Of a stretch of 55,641 nt of DNA, positions 47,811 through 55,641 are shown piece by piece; positions within the stretch are counted from its first letter, which is position 1; every line of letters begins with the position of its first letter. This DNA is from Bacteroides faecichinchillae JCM 17102 (lineage in GTDB: Bacteria > Bacteroidota > Bacteroidia > Bacteroidales > Bacteroidaceae), in assembly GCF_000614145.1 (NCBI RefSeq), contig NZ_BAKK01000031.1, forward strand, positions 1-55,641, written 5' to 3'. Made by a program: the position numbers and the translations under genes. The notes under the pieces were generated by a model. It was not told the origin of the DNA. It ran no database searches and saw only the letters and a program-made list of their open reading frames with translations.

Positions 47811-47841
47811 CAAAGATAGCATTTTCCAATGAAACAGCAAG
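47811..47841 (-). promoter_or_regulatory. ndk promoter
   Basis: On the minus strand CTTG (47841-47838), then 19 bp, then TATCTTTG (47818-47811): a consensus-like Bacteroides promoter. The start is expected near 47807, 46 bases before the ATG. The rest of the 220-bp gap to recG shows no gene. Confidence 0.65.
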
Positions 47842-47980
47842 TTTATTATTAACTATTTTTCAGATAGGCAGGACTAAAGAAAGACTAAAAACAAGCTGTA
47901 AGTGCCTATGAATAGGAGAAATAAAGAAAAAACATGTTTTGCAACACATTTACGTAAATAAACTGTATGTTTAACCGTTT

Positions 47981-50077
47981 TCAACTAATCGCAGCCCAAT
48001 TAACGTTCGACTTCCGAAGTGCCTTCAACTGACGCCATAAGATTTCATTTTCCAGATTCTCTGCCATAGGATCATGCTCCACAATATCTTCAGCTATCGA
48101 ACGAACATATTGCAACAATTGTCCGTCACGAGCAATATCCGCAATCTTCAAATCAAAAGCGACACCACTCTGTTGCGTACCTTCCAAATCACCGGGACCA
48201 CGCAACTTCAAATCGGCCTCAGCAATTTCAAATCCATCATTGGTACGTACCATAATCTCAAGCCGCTTTCGGGTATCTTCCGTCAGTTTATAAGTAGTAA
48301 CCAAAATACAATAAGACTGATCAGCACCACGCCCCACTCTACCCCGCAACTGATGCAATTGTGAGAGACCGAAACGTTCGGCATTTTCTATAATCATCAC
48401 AGAAGCATTAGGTACATTTACGCCCACTTCTATCACAGTAGTAGCCACCATAATCTGTGCCTGTCCCGAAACAAAAAGCTGCATTTGCTCGTCTTTCTCA
48501 GCCGACTTCATTTTACCATGTACTTTGCAAACTTTACATTCGGGAAATTCTTCAAGAATATGTTGATATCCCTCTTCTAGATTCTTCAAATCAATCTTCT
48601 CACTTTCCTTTATCAGAGGATAGACGATATATACCTGGCGTCCTTCTTCAATTTGTTTGTGCACTGAACGATATAGACTTTCACGACGATTATCAAACTG
48701 ATGAATCGTAGCGATTGGCTTTCGTCCTGGTGGGAGTTCATCAATAATAGAAACATCCAAGTCGCCATATAAAGTCATCGCCAACGTACGGGGAATTGGG
48801 GTTGCAGTCATCACAAGCACATGAGGTGGCTGAACATTCTTACTCCAAAGACGGGCCCGTTGTGCCACACCAAAGCGATGTTGCTCATCAATCACCACAA
48901 ATCCCAAAGAAGAGAAGTTTACCGTATCCTCAATAACAGCATGTGTACCTATTAATATATGCACATCTCCTGTTAATAGACCGACCAGAATAGCTTCCCT
49001 TTTTTTCCCTTTGATGGAACCTGTCAAAAGTTCCACACGAATGTCCATGCCAAAGAGTAACTCTTTGATGGTTTCGTAATGTTGATTTGCTAAAATCTCA
49101 GTAGGAGCCATCATGCAAGCTTGAAAACCATTGTCCAACGCCAACAACATACTCATCAACGCAACCAAAGTCTTTCCACTACCTACGTCTCCTTGTAGAA
49201 GACGGTTCATCTGCTTTCCACTTCCGACATCGTTTCTTATTTCTTTCAGCACTCTCTTCTGAGCACCCGTCAGTTGGAAAGGGAGATTCTGTGTATAAAA
49301 GGTATTAAATATATCGCCCACCTTTTCGAAGACATATCCCCGATAACGCCTTTGCCTGTCTTTGGCATACCGGAGAATATTTAATTGCACATAAAACAGC
49401 TCTTCAAATTTAAGACGATATTGTGCTCTGCGCAACACATCAGGATTTGCGGGAAAATGAATATTTCGAAGAGCTTCCGTCAAAGACATCAAATGATGCT
49501 CGGCCAGCAGTTTAGGAGAAAGTGTTTCCGGCAGAGGTTCCTGTATTTGTTGAATAACCACTGTCATCATCTTCTCAATAGCATGAGAATTGAGAAAACA
49601 ACGCTTCATCTTCTCCGTTGTATTATAATAAGGTTGCAGTCCCACGGAAGAAAGTTTTAACTCATCCGTTTTATCGATATCAGGATGTGCCACATTGATC
49701 CGTCCATTAAAAACAGTTGGCTTGCCAAATATGATATATTCTTCGTGAAGCTTGTATTTTTCCAATATATATTTAATTCCCTGAAACCACACCAAGTCCA
49801 CTACGCCTGTACCATCAAAGAAATGAGCTGTCAAACGACGTTGCCGTCCTTCACCTGCTGTTTCGAAGCCGAGAATTTTCCCTTTCAATTGGATATACGG
49901 CATATTACCATCTATTTCGTGAATGTAATAGATGCGGCTCCGGTCTACATATTTATAGGGGAAATAATAAATCAAATCATGCAAAGAGTAGATTCCTAAC
50001 TCCTTATTTAATACAGTTGCCTTTTGAGGACCTACACCGGAGATATATTTTATGTCACGTGTAACTAAATCGAACAT
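47981..50077 (-). CDS. recG: ATP-dependent DNA helicase RecG
   Basis: Remodels stalled replication forks and Holliday junctions; 698 residues. An N-terminal wedge/OB domain (about 1-230) precedes the helicase core: Walker A NRLLQGDVGSGKTLVA, Walker B VIDEQHRFGVAQR, motif III VLVMTATPIPRTLAMTLYG, and motif VI LSQLHQLRGRVGRGADQSYC. It begins directly after ispD, and is the last gene of the pdxJ-to-recG run. Confidence 0.97.
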   Translation of the reverse strand: MFDLVTRDIKYISGVGPQKATVLNKELGIYSLHDLIYYFPYKYVDRSRIYYIHEIDGNMPYIQLKGKILGFETAGEGRQRRLTAHFFDGTGVVDLVWFQGIKYILEKYKLHEEYIIFGKPTVFNGRINVAHPDIDKTDELKLSSVGLQPYYNTTEKMKRCFLNSHAIEKMMTVVIQQIQEPLPETLSPKLLAEHHLMSLTEALRNIHFPANPDVLRRAQYRLKFEELFYVQLNILRYAKDRQRRYRGYVFEKVGDIFNTFYTQNLPFQLTGAQKRVLKEIRNDVGSGKQMNRLLQGDVGSGKTLVALMSMLLALDNGFQACMMAPTEILANQHYETIKELLFGMDIRVELLTGSIKGKKREAILVGLLTGDVHILIGTHAVIEDTVNFSSLGFVVIDEQHRFGVAQRARLWSKNVQPPHVLVMTATPIPRTLAMTLYGDLDVSIIDELPPGRKPIATIHQFDNRRESLYRSVHKQIEEGRQVYIVYPLIKESEKIDLKNLEEGYQHILEEFPECKVCKVHGKMKSAEKDEQMQLFVSGQAQIMVATTVIEVGVNVPNASVMIIENAERFGLSQLHQLRGRVGRGADQSYCILVTTYKLTEDTRKRLEIMVRTNDGFEIAEADLKLRGPGDLEGTQQSGVAFDLKIADIARDGQLLQYVRSIAEDIVEHDPMAENLENEILWRQLKALRKSNVNWAAIS

Positions 50078-50737
50078 TTACAAGAGAACACTCCCTATTT
50101 TCAAATCGAAAGGAGTAGTTATTTTTATATTTTCACGATTACCGGGTGCAAGATAAACAGAAACACCCATAGCTTCTACTACAGAAGCATCATCGGTAAA
50201 AAACGGAGTATATTCCTGCGCATAAGCCTGTTTAAGAAGTTCCACATCAAAAACCTGAGGAGTTTGTACAAGTTTATAGTCATTACGACTGACTGTCTCA
50301 CTTCCTGCATCAGTCAAATGCCGCAAAGTCTCGACAACATCAATCACCGGAATTACAGCTTTGTATTGCTTTGCCAGAATATAACAATTACGAATCACTT
50401 CAACTGCCACGAATGGACGAACTCCATCATGTACGCCGACCAATCCGGGACCTTTTACTTGTGCTAATCCGTTTTTCACTGAATGGAAACGAGTTTCACC
50501 ACCATCGGCAACAACATGCTCCACAGTAAAACAATACTTTTCACAGAGTTGCTTCCAAAACTCCTGTTGTGCAAGTGGAAGTACCAGGATAATCTGAAGA
50601 TTCGCATCAAATTTCCGAAAGACTTCCAAAGTACGCATCAATACAGGTTTGTTGCCGATGGGAAGAAATTGTTTAGGTAAATCACTTCCCATCCGCAACC
50701 CCTTGCCACCGGCAACAATAATCACATATCGATTCAT
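50078..50737 (-). CDS. ispD: 2-C-methyl-D-erythritol 4-phosphate cytidylyltransferase
   Basis: Non-mevalonate isoprenoid enzyme that joins MEP and CTP; 219 residues. Signatures: [30 protein letters not shown] (metal Asp), [10 protein letters not shown] and [11 protein letters not shown]. It immediately precedes recG and starts 8 bp after the DJ-1 gene. It is a single-domain IspD, not an IspDF fusion. Confidence 0.95.
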   Translation of the reverse strand: MNRYVIIVAGGKGLRMGSDLPKQFLPIGNKPVLMRTLEVFRKFDANLQIILVLPLAQQEFWKQLCEKYCFTVEHVVADGGETRFHSVKNGLAQVKGPGLVGVHDGVRPFVAVEVIRNCYILAKQYKAVIPVIDVVETLRHLTDAGSETVSRNDYKLVQTPQVFDVELLKQAYAQEYTPFFTDDASVVEAMGVSVYLAPGNRENIKITTPFDLKIGSVLL

Positions 50738-50744
50738 AAGCAGT

Positions 50745-51296
50745 TCAGCGTTTAACGCACATTGCCTCTACCAATTCGTCAACTTTTTCTTTACCGACCA
50801 ACAATTCAACAATAGTCAAAGCAAATTCCATTGCAGCTCCCGGCCCCATACCTGTGATAATATTTCCATCACGAACAACTGGTTGATTAACACACTCGGC
50901 TCCATCCAAGTATTGTTCGAAGCTTGGATAACAAGTAACTTTCTTACCTTTCAACAAGCCCAACTTTCCTAATACCATCGGAGCGGCACAAATTGCAGCG
51001 ATTGGTTTATTCTTGGCTGCAAAGTCCAAGATCAATCTGCGTAATCCTTCATGTTTATCAAGAGTAGCTGCCCCCGGCATTCCACCCGGCAACAACAACA
51101 AATCGGCATCAAAGAAGTCACAATTATCAAAGTTAATGTCACAAAGCAAAGATACATCATGTGCACCTACTACAATTTCATCCGGAGTAACAGATACGAT
51201 TTCTACGTTCAACCCGGCACGTCTCAGTGTATCAACGGCAGTAAAGGCTTCTATTTCTTCAAAACCATCTGCAAAAAAAGCATATACAGTTCCCAT
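50745..51296 (-). CDS. DJ-1/PfpI family protein
   Basis: Class I glutamine-amidotransferase-like protein, 183 residues, close to the DJ-1/YajL/ThiJ group. The nucleophile elbow is [12 protein letters not shown] (Cys in ICAAP), after [13 protein letters not shown]. The glutamate near the N-terminus is in [11 protein letters not shown]. Relatives are described as chaperones or glyoxalase/deglycase-like enzymes; the true activity is debated. It lies between tonB and ispD on the same strand. Confidence 0.88.
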   Translation of the reverse strand: MGTVYAFFADGFEEIEAFTAVDTLRRAGLNVEIVSVTPDEIVVGAHDVSLLCDINFDNCDFFDADLLLLPGGMPGAATLDKHEGLRRLILDFAAKNKPIAAICAAPMVLGKLGLLKGKKVTCYPSFEQYLDGAECVNQPVVRDGNIITGMGPGAAMEFALTIVELLVGKEKVDELVEAMCVKR

Positions 51297-51321
51297 AATC
51301 TTAATATTTTGATCAGTGATA

Positions 51322-52200
51322 CTATTTCAAATTAAAATAATAAGTAATCGTTCCACTCTGGTTGTTTACTCCATCTACCGAATTGAAACGAGCCTTTTTT
51401 GCGGCATCCTCCGCTGATTTACGCAAAACGGCATTCACCGTATTTGTTTGAGGGTTTATACTGGTAGCAATAACCAAACCTGCAGGATTCACCGTAATAT
51501 TTACAACCACACGTCCCTCTTCCTGTACATTATAGACAGGCTTCGGTAAACCACCTTCACCTAAAGAACGTCCACCGAGGTTAAATGTTCCGTAACCGGC
51601 AACTCCAGTCTTCGCTCCTGTAGAAGAATTTCCGTCCTTACTACCTTCCACTCCGGTTCCGGATTCAGAAGTTCCTTTATTTCCTCCCATCTGAGCACCT
51701 TTACCAAAAGCATTTGCAACTTTTTTCTTTGCAGCTTCTTCGGCTGCTTTCCGCTCACGTTCTGCCTTTTCTTCTGCCAAACGTTTCGCTTCTGCCGCTT
51801 TCTCTGCTTCCGTCTTCTCCGGTTTCTTTACTGGTTCCTTTGGTTTAGTCACTTCTTTTGGTTTCACGGTTTCTTTCTTTGGTTCCGTCTTTGGTTTAAT
51901 AGCCACTGTTTCTTCTTCCGTTTGTGTCAGCAATTCCTGTTCAGAAGGAACTTCCGGCGGAGTCGGTTCGGGCTCGGCAACAGCCGGTTCTTCCGGCAAT
52001 ATATCCACATCCACCAATGAAGGATCCTCAAAGCCTCGTGCAGTATCTACATTTCCCATCATGACAGGTATTCCACCAGCATCTTCATCCGGCTGGGGAA
52101 CCGTAAAGCTCACCAGAATCAAAAGAGCAATCACTGCCACGTGCACCAACAGTGCACCCAACGCTCCGATATATTCACCCTTTTTTCTTCTGTCCATCAT
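51322..52200 (-). CDS. tonB: TonB-family energy transducer
   Basis: Periplasm-spanning protein of 292 residues. One N-terminal membrane helix (about 12-33), a long Pro/Glu/Lys linker (about 60-170; KPKEPVKKPEKTEAEKAAEA), a Gly/Ser-rich segment, and a C-terminal TonB-like domain (about 215-290; GRVVVNITVNPAGLVIAT). The low-similarity TonB/TolA-type C-terminus is typical of Bacteroidota. With exbB and exbD immediately upstream, it forms an envelope energy-transducing complex. Start could be first or second Met. Confidence 0.88.
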   Translation of the reverse strand: MMDRRKKGEYIGALGALLVHVAVIALLILVSFTVPQPDEDAGGIPVMMGNVDTARGFEDPSLVDVDILPEEPAVAEPEPTPPEVPSEQELLTQTEEETVAIKPKTEPKKETVKPKEVTKPKEPVKKPEKTEAEKAAEAKRLAEEKAERERKAAEEAAKKKVANAFGKGAQMGGNKGTSESGTGVEGSKDGNSSTGAKTGVAGYGTFNLGGRSLGEGGLPKPVYNVQEEGRVVVNITVNPAGLVIATSINPQTNTVNAVLRKSAEDAAKKARFNSVDGVNNQSGTITYYFNLK

Positions 52201-52202
52201 TC

Positions 52203-52619
52203 TTATTTATTTTCCGGTGGGCGGGTAGCCAGCACCATTTTAAAATGATTCTCATTCGCAATATTCAGTATCTTCACCACTTCGCGATAAGGTACTGTTT
52301 CATCCGCATACAATGCAACATACATTTCAGGTTCCTTCTCCGAACATGATTTCAGGAACGGAGTCAGTTCGTCCAAAGTTAGTGTTTTCTCCTTTTCATT
52401 ACCGAAAGCAGCGTAGAACTTAAGGTCTTTATCAATGATCACTCTCGTCAGCGGTTTGGCCGAGGTTTGTTGTTTTCCTTGAGGTAACAACACCTTTATT
52501 GCATTGGGCGATACCACTGTAGAAGTAATCATAAAGAAGATCAATAACAGGAAAATGACGTCCGTCATGGATGCCATACTAAAATTGGGCGATATTTTAT
52601 TTCTTCTCTTTAATCCCAT
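52203..52619 (-). CDS. exbD: ExbD/TolR biopolymer transport protein
   Basis: Proton-channel subunit of the TonB motor, 138 residues. One membrane helix (about 20-40) with the conserved Asp in MTDVIFLLLIFFMITST, followed by a periplasmic ExbD fold (YVALYADETVPYREVVKIL). It stands between exbB and tonB with 2-bp gaps on either side, so the three are translated together. Confidence 0.93.
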   Translation of the reverse strand: MGLKRRNKISPNFSMASMTDVIFLLLIFFMITSTVVSPNAIKVLLPQGKQQTSAKPLTRVIIDKDLKFYAAFGNEKEKTLTLDELTPFLKSCSEKEPEMYVALYADETVPYREVVKILNIANENHFKMVLATRPPENK

Positions 52620-52621
52620 AG

Positions 52622-53338
52622 TTATTTCGTTGGCTCATTCAACAAGTCCATAAACTCCATTGTACGAGATTCCATCTTGTTTACGACGCGGTCTACCAAC
52701 ATCACCAGATAGTTATAAGCAAACATGGCAATGATACCTACAATCAAACCACCGACTGTGGTAATCATAGCTTCGTAGATACCACCGGAGAGCAGTGTAA
52801 TGTCAATGTTGCCGCTTCCTGCATTGGCCATCTCGTAGAAAGCACGCACCATACCGGTCACCGTACCCAAGAATCCGAGCATCGGAGCACCACCGGAAAT
52901 GGTTGCCATTACAGTCAGTCCTTTTTCAAGCTTGGCAACTTCGATATTACCAACATTTTCAATAGCAGCCTGTACGTCATTAATCGGACGGCCCAAACGG
53001 CTAATACCCTTTTCAATCATACGAGCCGAGGGGGTATTCATGGTACGGCAATAATTAATAGCCGCTTTTATCTCACCACTATGAATATAATCTTTGATAC
53101 GGTCCATAAACATCGGATCTTCTTTTCCAGCCTTACGAATCATGTAATTACGTTCGAACAGAATATAGAAGCATACCACCGAAAGTACTCCCAGTACAAT
53201 CATAATCCAGCCACCCTTGATAGCCATATCAAGCATGTTCATTTCCGGAGCACTGACCGGAGTTAACACAGGATTGGCTGTCGCAAGCGAATCAGCCATA
53301 CTCATAGCCCCTTGGGCCAATAACATCAATCCATTCAT
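52622..53338 (-). CDS. exbB: ExbB/TolQ proton channel
   Basis: Inner-membrane channel subunit of the MotA/TolQ/ExbB family, 238 residues. Three membrane segments: about 33-52 (GGWIMIVLGVLSVVCFYILF), about 150-170 (ISGGAPMLGFLGTVTGMVRAF) and about 180-205 (LLSGGIYEAMITTVGGLIVG). It is the proton-conducting partner of ExbD. Its start overlaps the pdxJ stop by one base. Confidence 0.93.
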   Translation of the reverse strand: MNGLMLLAQGAMSMADSLATANPVLTPVSAPEMNMLDMAIKGGWIMIVLGVLSVVCFYILFERNYMIRKAGKEDPMFMDRIKDYIHSGEIKAAINYCRTMNTPSARMIEKGISRLGRPINDVQAAIENVGNIEVAKLEKGLTVMATISGGAPMLGFLGTVTGMVRAFYEMANAGSGNIDITLLSGGIYEAMITTVGGLIVGIIAMFAYNYLVMLVDRVVNKMESRTMEFMDLLNEPTK

Positions 53339-54051
53339 TAGCGTAGACAGTTTTTATATTCCTGAATGGTACGCTCCAATCCCAGATACAACGCATCACT
53401 AATTAATGCATGTCCGATGGAAACTTCATCCAACCAAGAAATGTTTTTATAGAAATAATTTAAGTTCACAAGACTCAAGTCGTGTCCGGCATTCAAGCCT
53501 AATCCCAACTTACGGGCAGTTTTTGCCGCTTCTATAAAAGGAGCGATAGCCGCTTCAGGATCTTTAGGGTAATCCGTAGCATAAGGTTCAGTATAGAGTT
53601 CTACACGGTCTGCTCCTGCTTTTGCAGCATATTCCACCATTTCCGGATCGGCAGCAACAAACACAGAAGTACGGATACCGGCACTATTGAATTGGTCGAG
53701 CACTTCCCTCAAGAATTCCAGATTCACTTTCGTATCCCACCCGGAGTTGGATGTGATTTGAGAAGGAGAATCGGGAACCAAAGTAACCTGATGCGGTTTT
53801 ACCTTCAATACCAGATCTATAAACTCAGGGCTCGGATAACCTTCGATATTAAATTCTGTCCGTAACAATGGACGCAAATCATATACATCTGCCTGGCGAA
53901 TGTGACGTTCGTCAGGACGGGGATGAACGGTAATACCGTCGGCACCAAAAGTTTCACAATCAAGAGCTACCTTTACCACATTGGGGACATCCCCTCCACG
54001 CGCATTTCTCAATGTAGCAATCTTGTTTATGTTCACACTTAATTTAGTCAT
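53338..54051 (-). CDS. pdxJ: Pyridoxine 5'-phosphate synthase
   Basis: Last step of the deoxyxylulose-dependent vitamin B6 route; condenses DXP with 3-amino-2-oxopropyl phosphate. 237 residues from the ATG at 54051; the longer frame to 54213 is intergenic. TIM-barrel signatures: [58 protein letters not shown] and [14 protein letters not shown]. First gene of the run through exbBD-tonB. A TATTTTTG element (minus 54080-54073) may be its promoter. Confidence 0.96.
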   Translation of the reverse strand: MTKLSVNINKIATLRNARGGDVPNVVKVALDCETFGADGITVHPRPDERHIRQADVYDLRPLLRTEFNIEGYPSPEFIDLVLKVKPHQVTLVPDSPSQITSNSGWDTKVNLEFLREVLDQFNSAGIRTSVFVAADPEMVEYAAKAGADRVELYTEPYATDYPKDPEAAIAPFIEAAKTARKLGLGLNAGHDLSLVNLNYFYKNISWLDEVSIGHALISDALYLGLERTIQEYKNCLR

Positions 54052-54199
54052 AGTTTTATGCAATATTTGCCGCAAAAATACAAATATTATTATTAGTTGC
54101 CTAATAATACGAAACGCATTCTTAGTTCTTTTTTGGTTATTTAAAGTAGAATTCCAAGAAAAAATGCCAAATTTGCAATCGAAACTAATGATATAACTT

Positions 54200-55078
54200 A
54201 TGAAATTTGCCATTTTCGGAAATACTTTTCAGGCTAAGAAGTCTTCTCATGCCGCTAATCTGTTCCAACTCCTGCAAAAGCATGGAACAGAGATCTATGT
54301 GTGCAGAGAATTTTATCAATTTCTGACTTCAGACCTAAAAATGCAGATCCATGCTGACCGTTTGTTTGATGGCAATGATTTTACGGCTGATATGGTAATC
54401 AGTATCGGTGGCGACGGTACTTTCCTGAAAGCGGCTAGTCGTGTAGGCAGAAAGGGAATCCCTATCCTTGGAATTAATACGGGACGTTTAGGATTTCTAG
54501 CCGATATCTCACCGGAGGAAATGGAAGAGACATTCGAAGAAATTTTCTCCGGAAGATATAGTGTGGAAGAAAGGGGGGTATTACAGCTTATTTGTAATGA
54601 CAAACGCTTGCAGAATTATCCATACGCACTTAATGAGATTGCTGTTCTGAAACGGGATAGTTCTTCGATGATCAGTATTCGTACAGCTATCAACGGAGCT
54701 TATTTGAATACGTATCAAGCCGATGGTCTGGTAATAACGACTCCTACCGGTTCTACTGCATATTCTCTCAGTGTAGGCGGTCCTATTATTGTTCCCCATT
54801 GCAATGCGATTGCTATTACTCCTGTAGCGCCTCACAGCCTCAACATCCGTCCTATTGTCATTCGTGACGATTGGGAAATAACTCTTGATGTAGAGAGTCG
54901 TAGTCATAATTTTCTCGTAGCTATTGACGGGCGAAGTGAGAGTTGCAAGGAGACGACTCAACTCAAAATCCGTAAAGCTGACTACAGTATTAAAGTAATA
55001 AAACGCTTCAACCACATATTTTTTGATACACTTCGCAGTAAAATGATGTGGGGAGCGGATGGAAGGAGCAACAGCTAA
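54200..55078 (+). CDS. nadK: NAD kinase
   Basis: Phosphorylates NAD to NADP with ATP or polyphosphate; 292 residues. The nucleotide motif is [13 protein letters not shown] near residue 75, the NAD region [13 protein letters not shown], and the substrate domain [19 protein letters not shown] and [19 protein letters not shown]. Transcribed divergently from pdxJ. Nothing in the frame is abnormal. Confidence 0.96.
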   Translation: MKFAIFGNTFQAKKSSHAANLFQLLQKHGTEIYVCREFYQFLTSDLKMQIHADRLFDGNDFTADMVISIGGDGTFLKAASRVGRKGIPILGINTGRLGFLADISPEEMEETFEEIFSGRYSVEERGVLQLICNDKRLQNYPYALNEIAVLKRDSSSMISIRTAINGAYLNTYQADGLVITTPTGSTAYSLSVGGPIIVPHCNAIAITPVAPHSLNIRPIVIRDDWEITLDVESRSHNFLVAIDGRSESCKETTQLKIRKADYSIKVIKRFNHIFFDTLRSKMMWGADGRSNS

Positions 55079-55163
55079 GGCTCTGAAAACCTTTGTTAGA
55101 ACAATTTATTCCTTTTCACATTTTAAATAAGAAATCCCACTATAGAAATAATTCATTTTTCTC

Positions 55164-55263
55164 TATCACCTATCACCGGAAGATCTATAACCGCTTATTC
55201 ATCGTACTTTGAGACATGGTGATAGGTTAAAACAATCTATCACCGCATCTATCACCTATCACC
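55164..55263. repeat. TATCACC repeat cluster
   Basis: Five direct copies of TATCACC at 55164, 55171, 55238, 55250 and 55257, plus one inverted GGTGATA at 55218. Two pairs are head-to-tail without a gap. Confidence 0.7.
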
Positions 55264-55381
55264 CATTAACACTTACTACTTCTATTCCAAAGTATTAATA
55301 GATAAATTCCTCTTTATTAGGAGTAAACTTCTTTTCCTTTAATAGCAAAGTTTCTCTCTATTTGATTCAATCTATAAACGG

Positions 55382-55492
55382 AACTTGCATTTATATAAAC
55401 GCAAGTTTCATTTATATAATCAAAACTTGCAATTATAGATTTATATTAGGCGCAAACAAGTTTTGTATTAGATTAGAGCAAGTTTTGTATTA
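55382..55492. repeat. AACTTGC/GCAAGTT repeats
   Basis: AACTTGC at 55382-55388 and 55424-55430; GCAAGTT at 55401-55407 and 55478-55484; ACAAGTT at 55456-55462. The last two share the longer direct repeat CAAGTTTTGTATTA (55457-55470 and 55479-55492), 22 bp apart. Confidence 0.65.
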
Positions 55493-55598
55493 AGAGACAG
55501 GAACTTATCTATTAATACTCTAGGAAGAAAGAAGTAATAGTTATAAGAACCACTTTGTAACTATAGTCCGAAAAGCATTAATCAAACTATATAATTAC

Positions 55599-55640
55599 AG
55601 AAAAGCCTTATATTGTTTATGAGCAATATAAGGCTTTTCT
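55599..55640. terminator. Strong hairpin at the window edge, possible terminator
   Basis: Perfect 17-bp arms (55599-55615 and 55624-55640) with an 8-base loop. The ends carry four T or four A on the respective strands, so orientation is undecided and the flank is cut by the window end. Confidence 0.5.
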
Positions 55641-55641
55641 T

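Larger units (their letters stand above)
55079..55641. other. Gene-free repeat-rich right edge
   Basis: No coding sequence seen. The stretch holds TATCACC repeats (55164-55263), a set of AACTTGC/GCAAGTT repeats (55382-55492), AT-rich spacers, and a long hairpin at the end (55599-55640). It resembles the 29-30 kb region in style but not in motif. The partner gene, if any, is beyond the window. Confidence 0.6.

Overview
The window is a contiguous chromosomal stretch of a gut Bacteroides or very close relative. The evidence is the AT-rich composition, TAnnTTTG-type promoters instead of sigma70 boxes, a hybrid two-component regulator (HTCS), family 92 mannosidases, a GH43 enzyme, and a housekeeping gene order (dnaG, folE, tpiA, DoxX, ndk, recG, ispD, tonB, exbD, exbB, pdxJ, nadK) of Bacteroidota type. 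No rRNA, tRNA, CRISPR array, intact insertion sequence or prophage was seen.

Layout. 1-2.8 kb (+): an RND-type efflux adaptor, a LytS-like sensor kinase and a LytTR response regulator. 2.8-18.0 kb (-): a glycan/glycoprotein cluster without SusC/SusD. It has an HTCS with degraded kinase and receiver residues, two GH92 mannosidases, two BSP-type metalloprotease genes, a large macroglobulin-like surface protein and a GH43 enzyme. Three 16-bp repeats between the HTCS and the first GH92 gene look like its operator. 18.2-27.8 kb (-): a DUF4827 lipoprotein with glmM, then a tsaC-clcA-fmt-rpe-comEC-nrnA run. 27.8-31 kb: a thioesterase, a decayed secreted-protein gene, a 1-kb gene-free repeat region with 22-bp iterons, and an NAGPA-domain protein. 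31.2-35.9 kb (+): recJ, recQ and a TPR protein.

36.0-40.3 kb (+) is the highlight: an aromatic amino-acid operon (pheA, aminotransferase, DAHP synthase-chorismate mutase fusion, tyrA). Its leader has a consensus promoter, a 28-codon ORF in which 11 of residues 4-16 are Phe or Tyr, an intrinsic terminator, and a competing 9-bp antiterminator pairing. This is a textbook transcription attenuator in a phylum where such control is little described. 40.3-42.4 kb (+) is dnaG, whose promoter overlaps the tyrA terminator. 42.4-54.1 kb (-) carries three apparent operons: DUF1599-DoxX-tpiA-SPOR-folE; ndk-M23 peptidase; pdxJ-exbB-exbD-tonB-DJ-1-ispD-recG. nadK (+) follows, and the right edge is a second repeat-rich gene-free stretch.

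Quality caution. At least six genes are interrupted by one-base changes in or next to short homopolymers: the macroglobulin-like gene, a BSP protease, a GH92, recQ, ndk, and a hypothetical gene with several lesions. Adding or removing the indicated base restores full family length each time. Because recQ and ndk are affected, uncorrected indel errors are more likely than gene decay for most of them. They are listed as frameshifted genes with their full extents.
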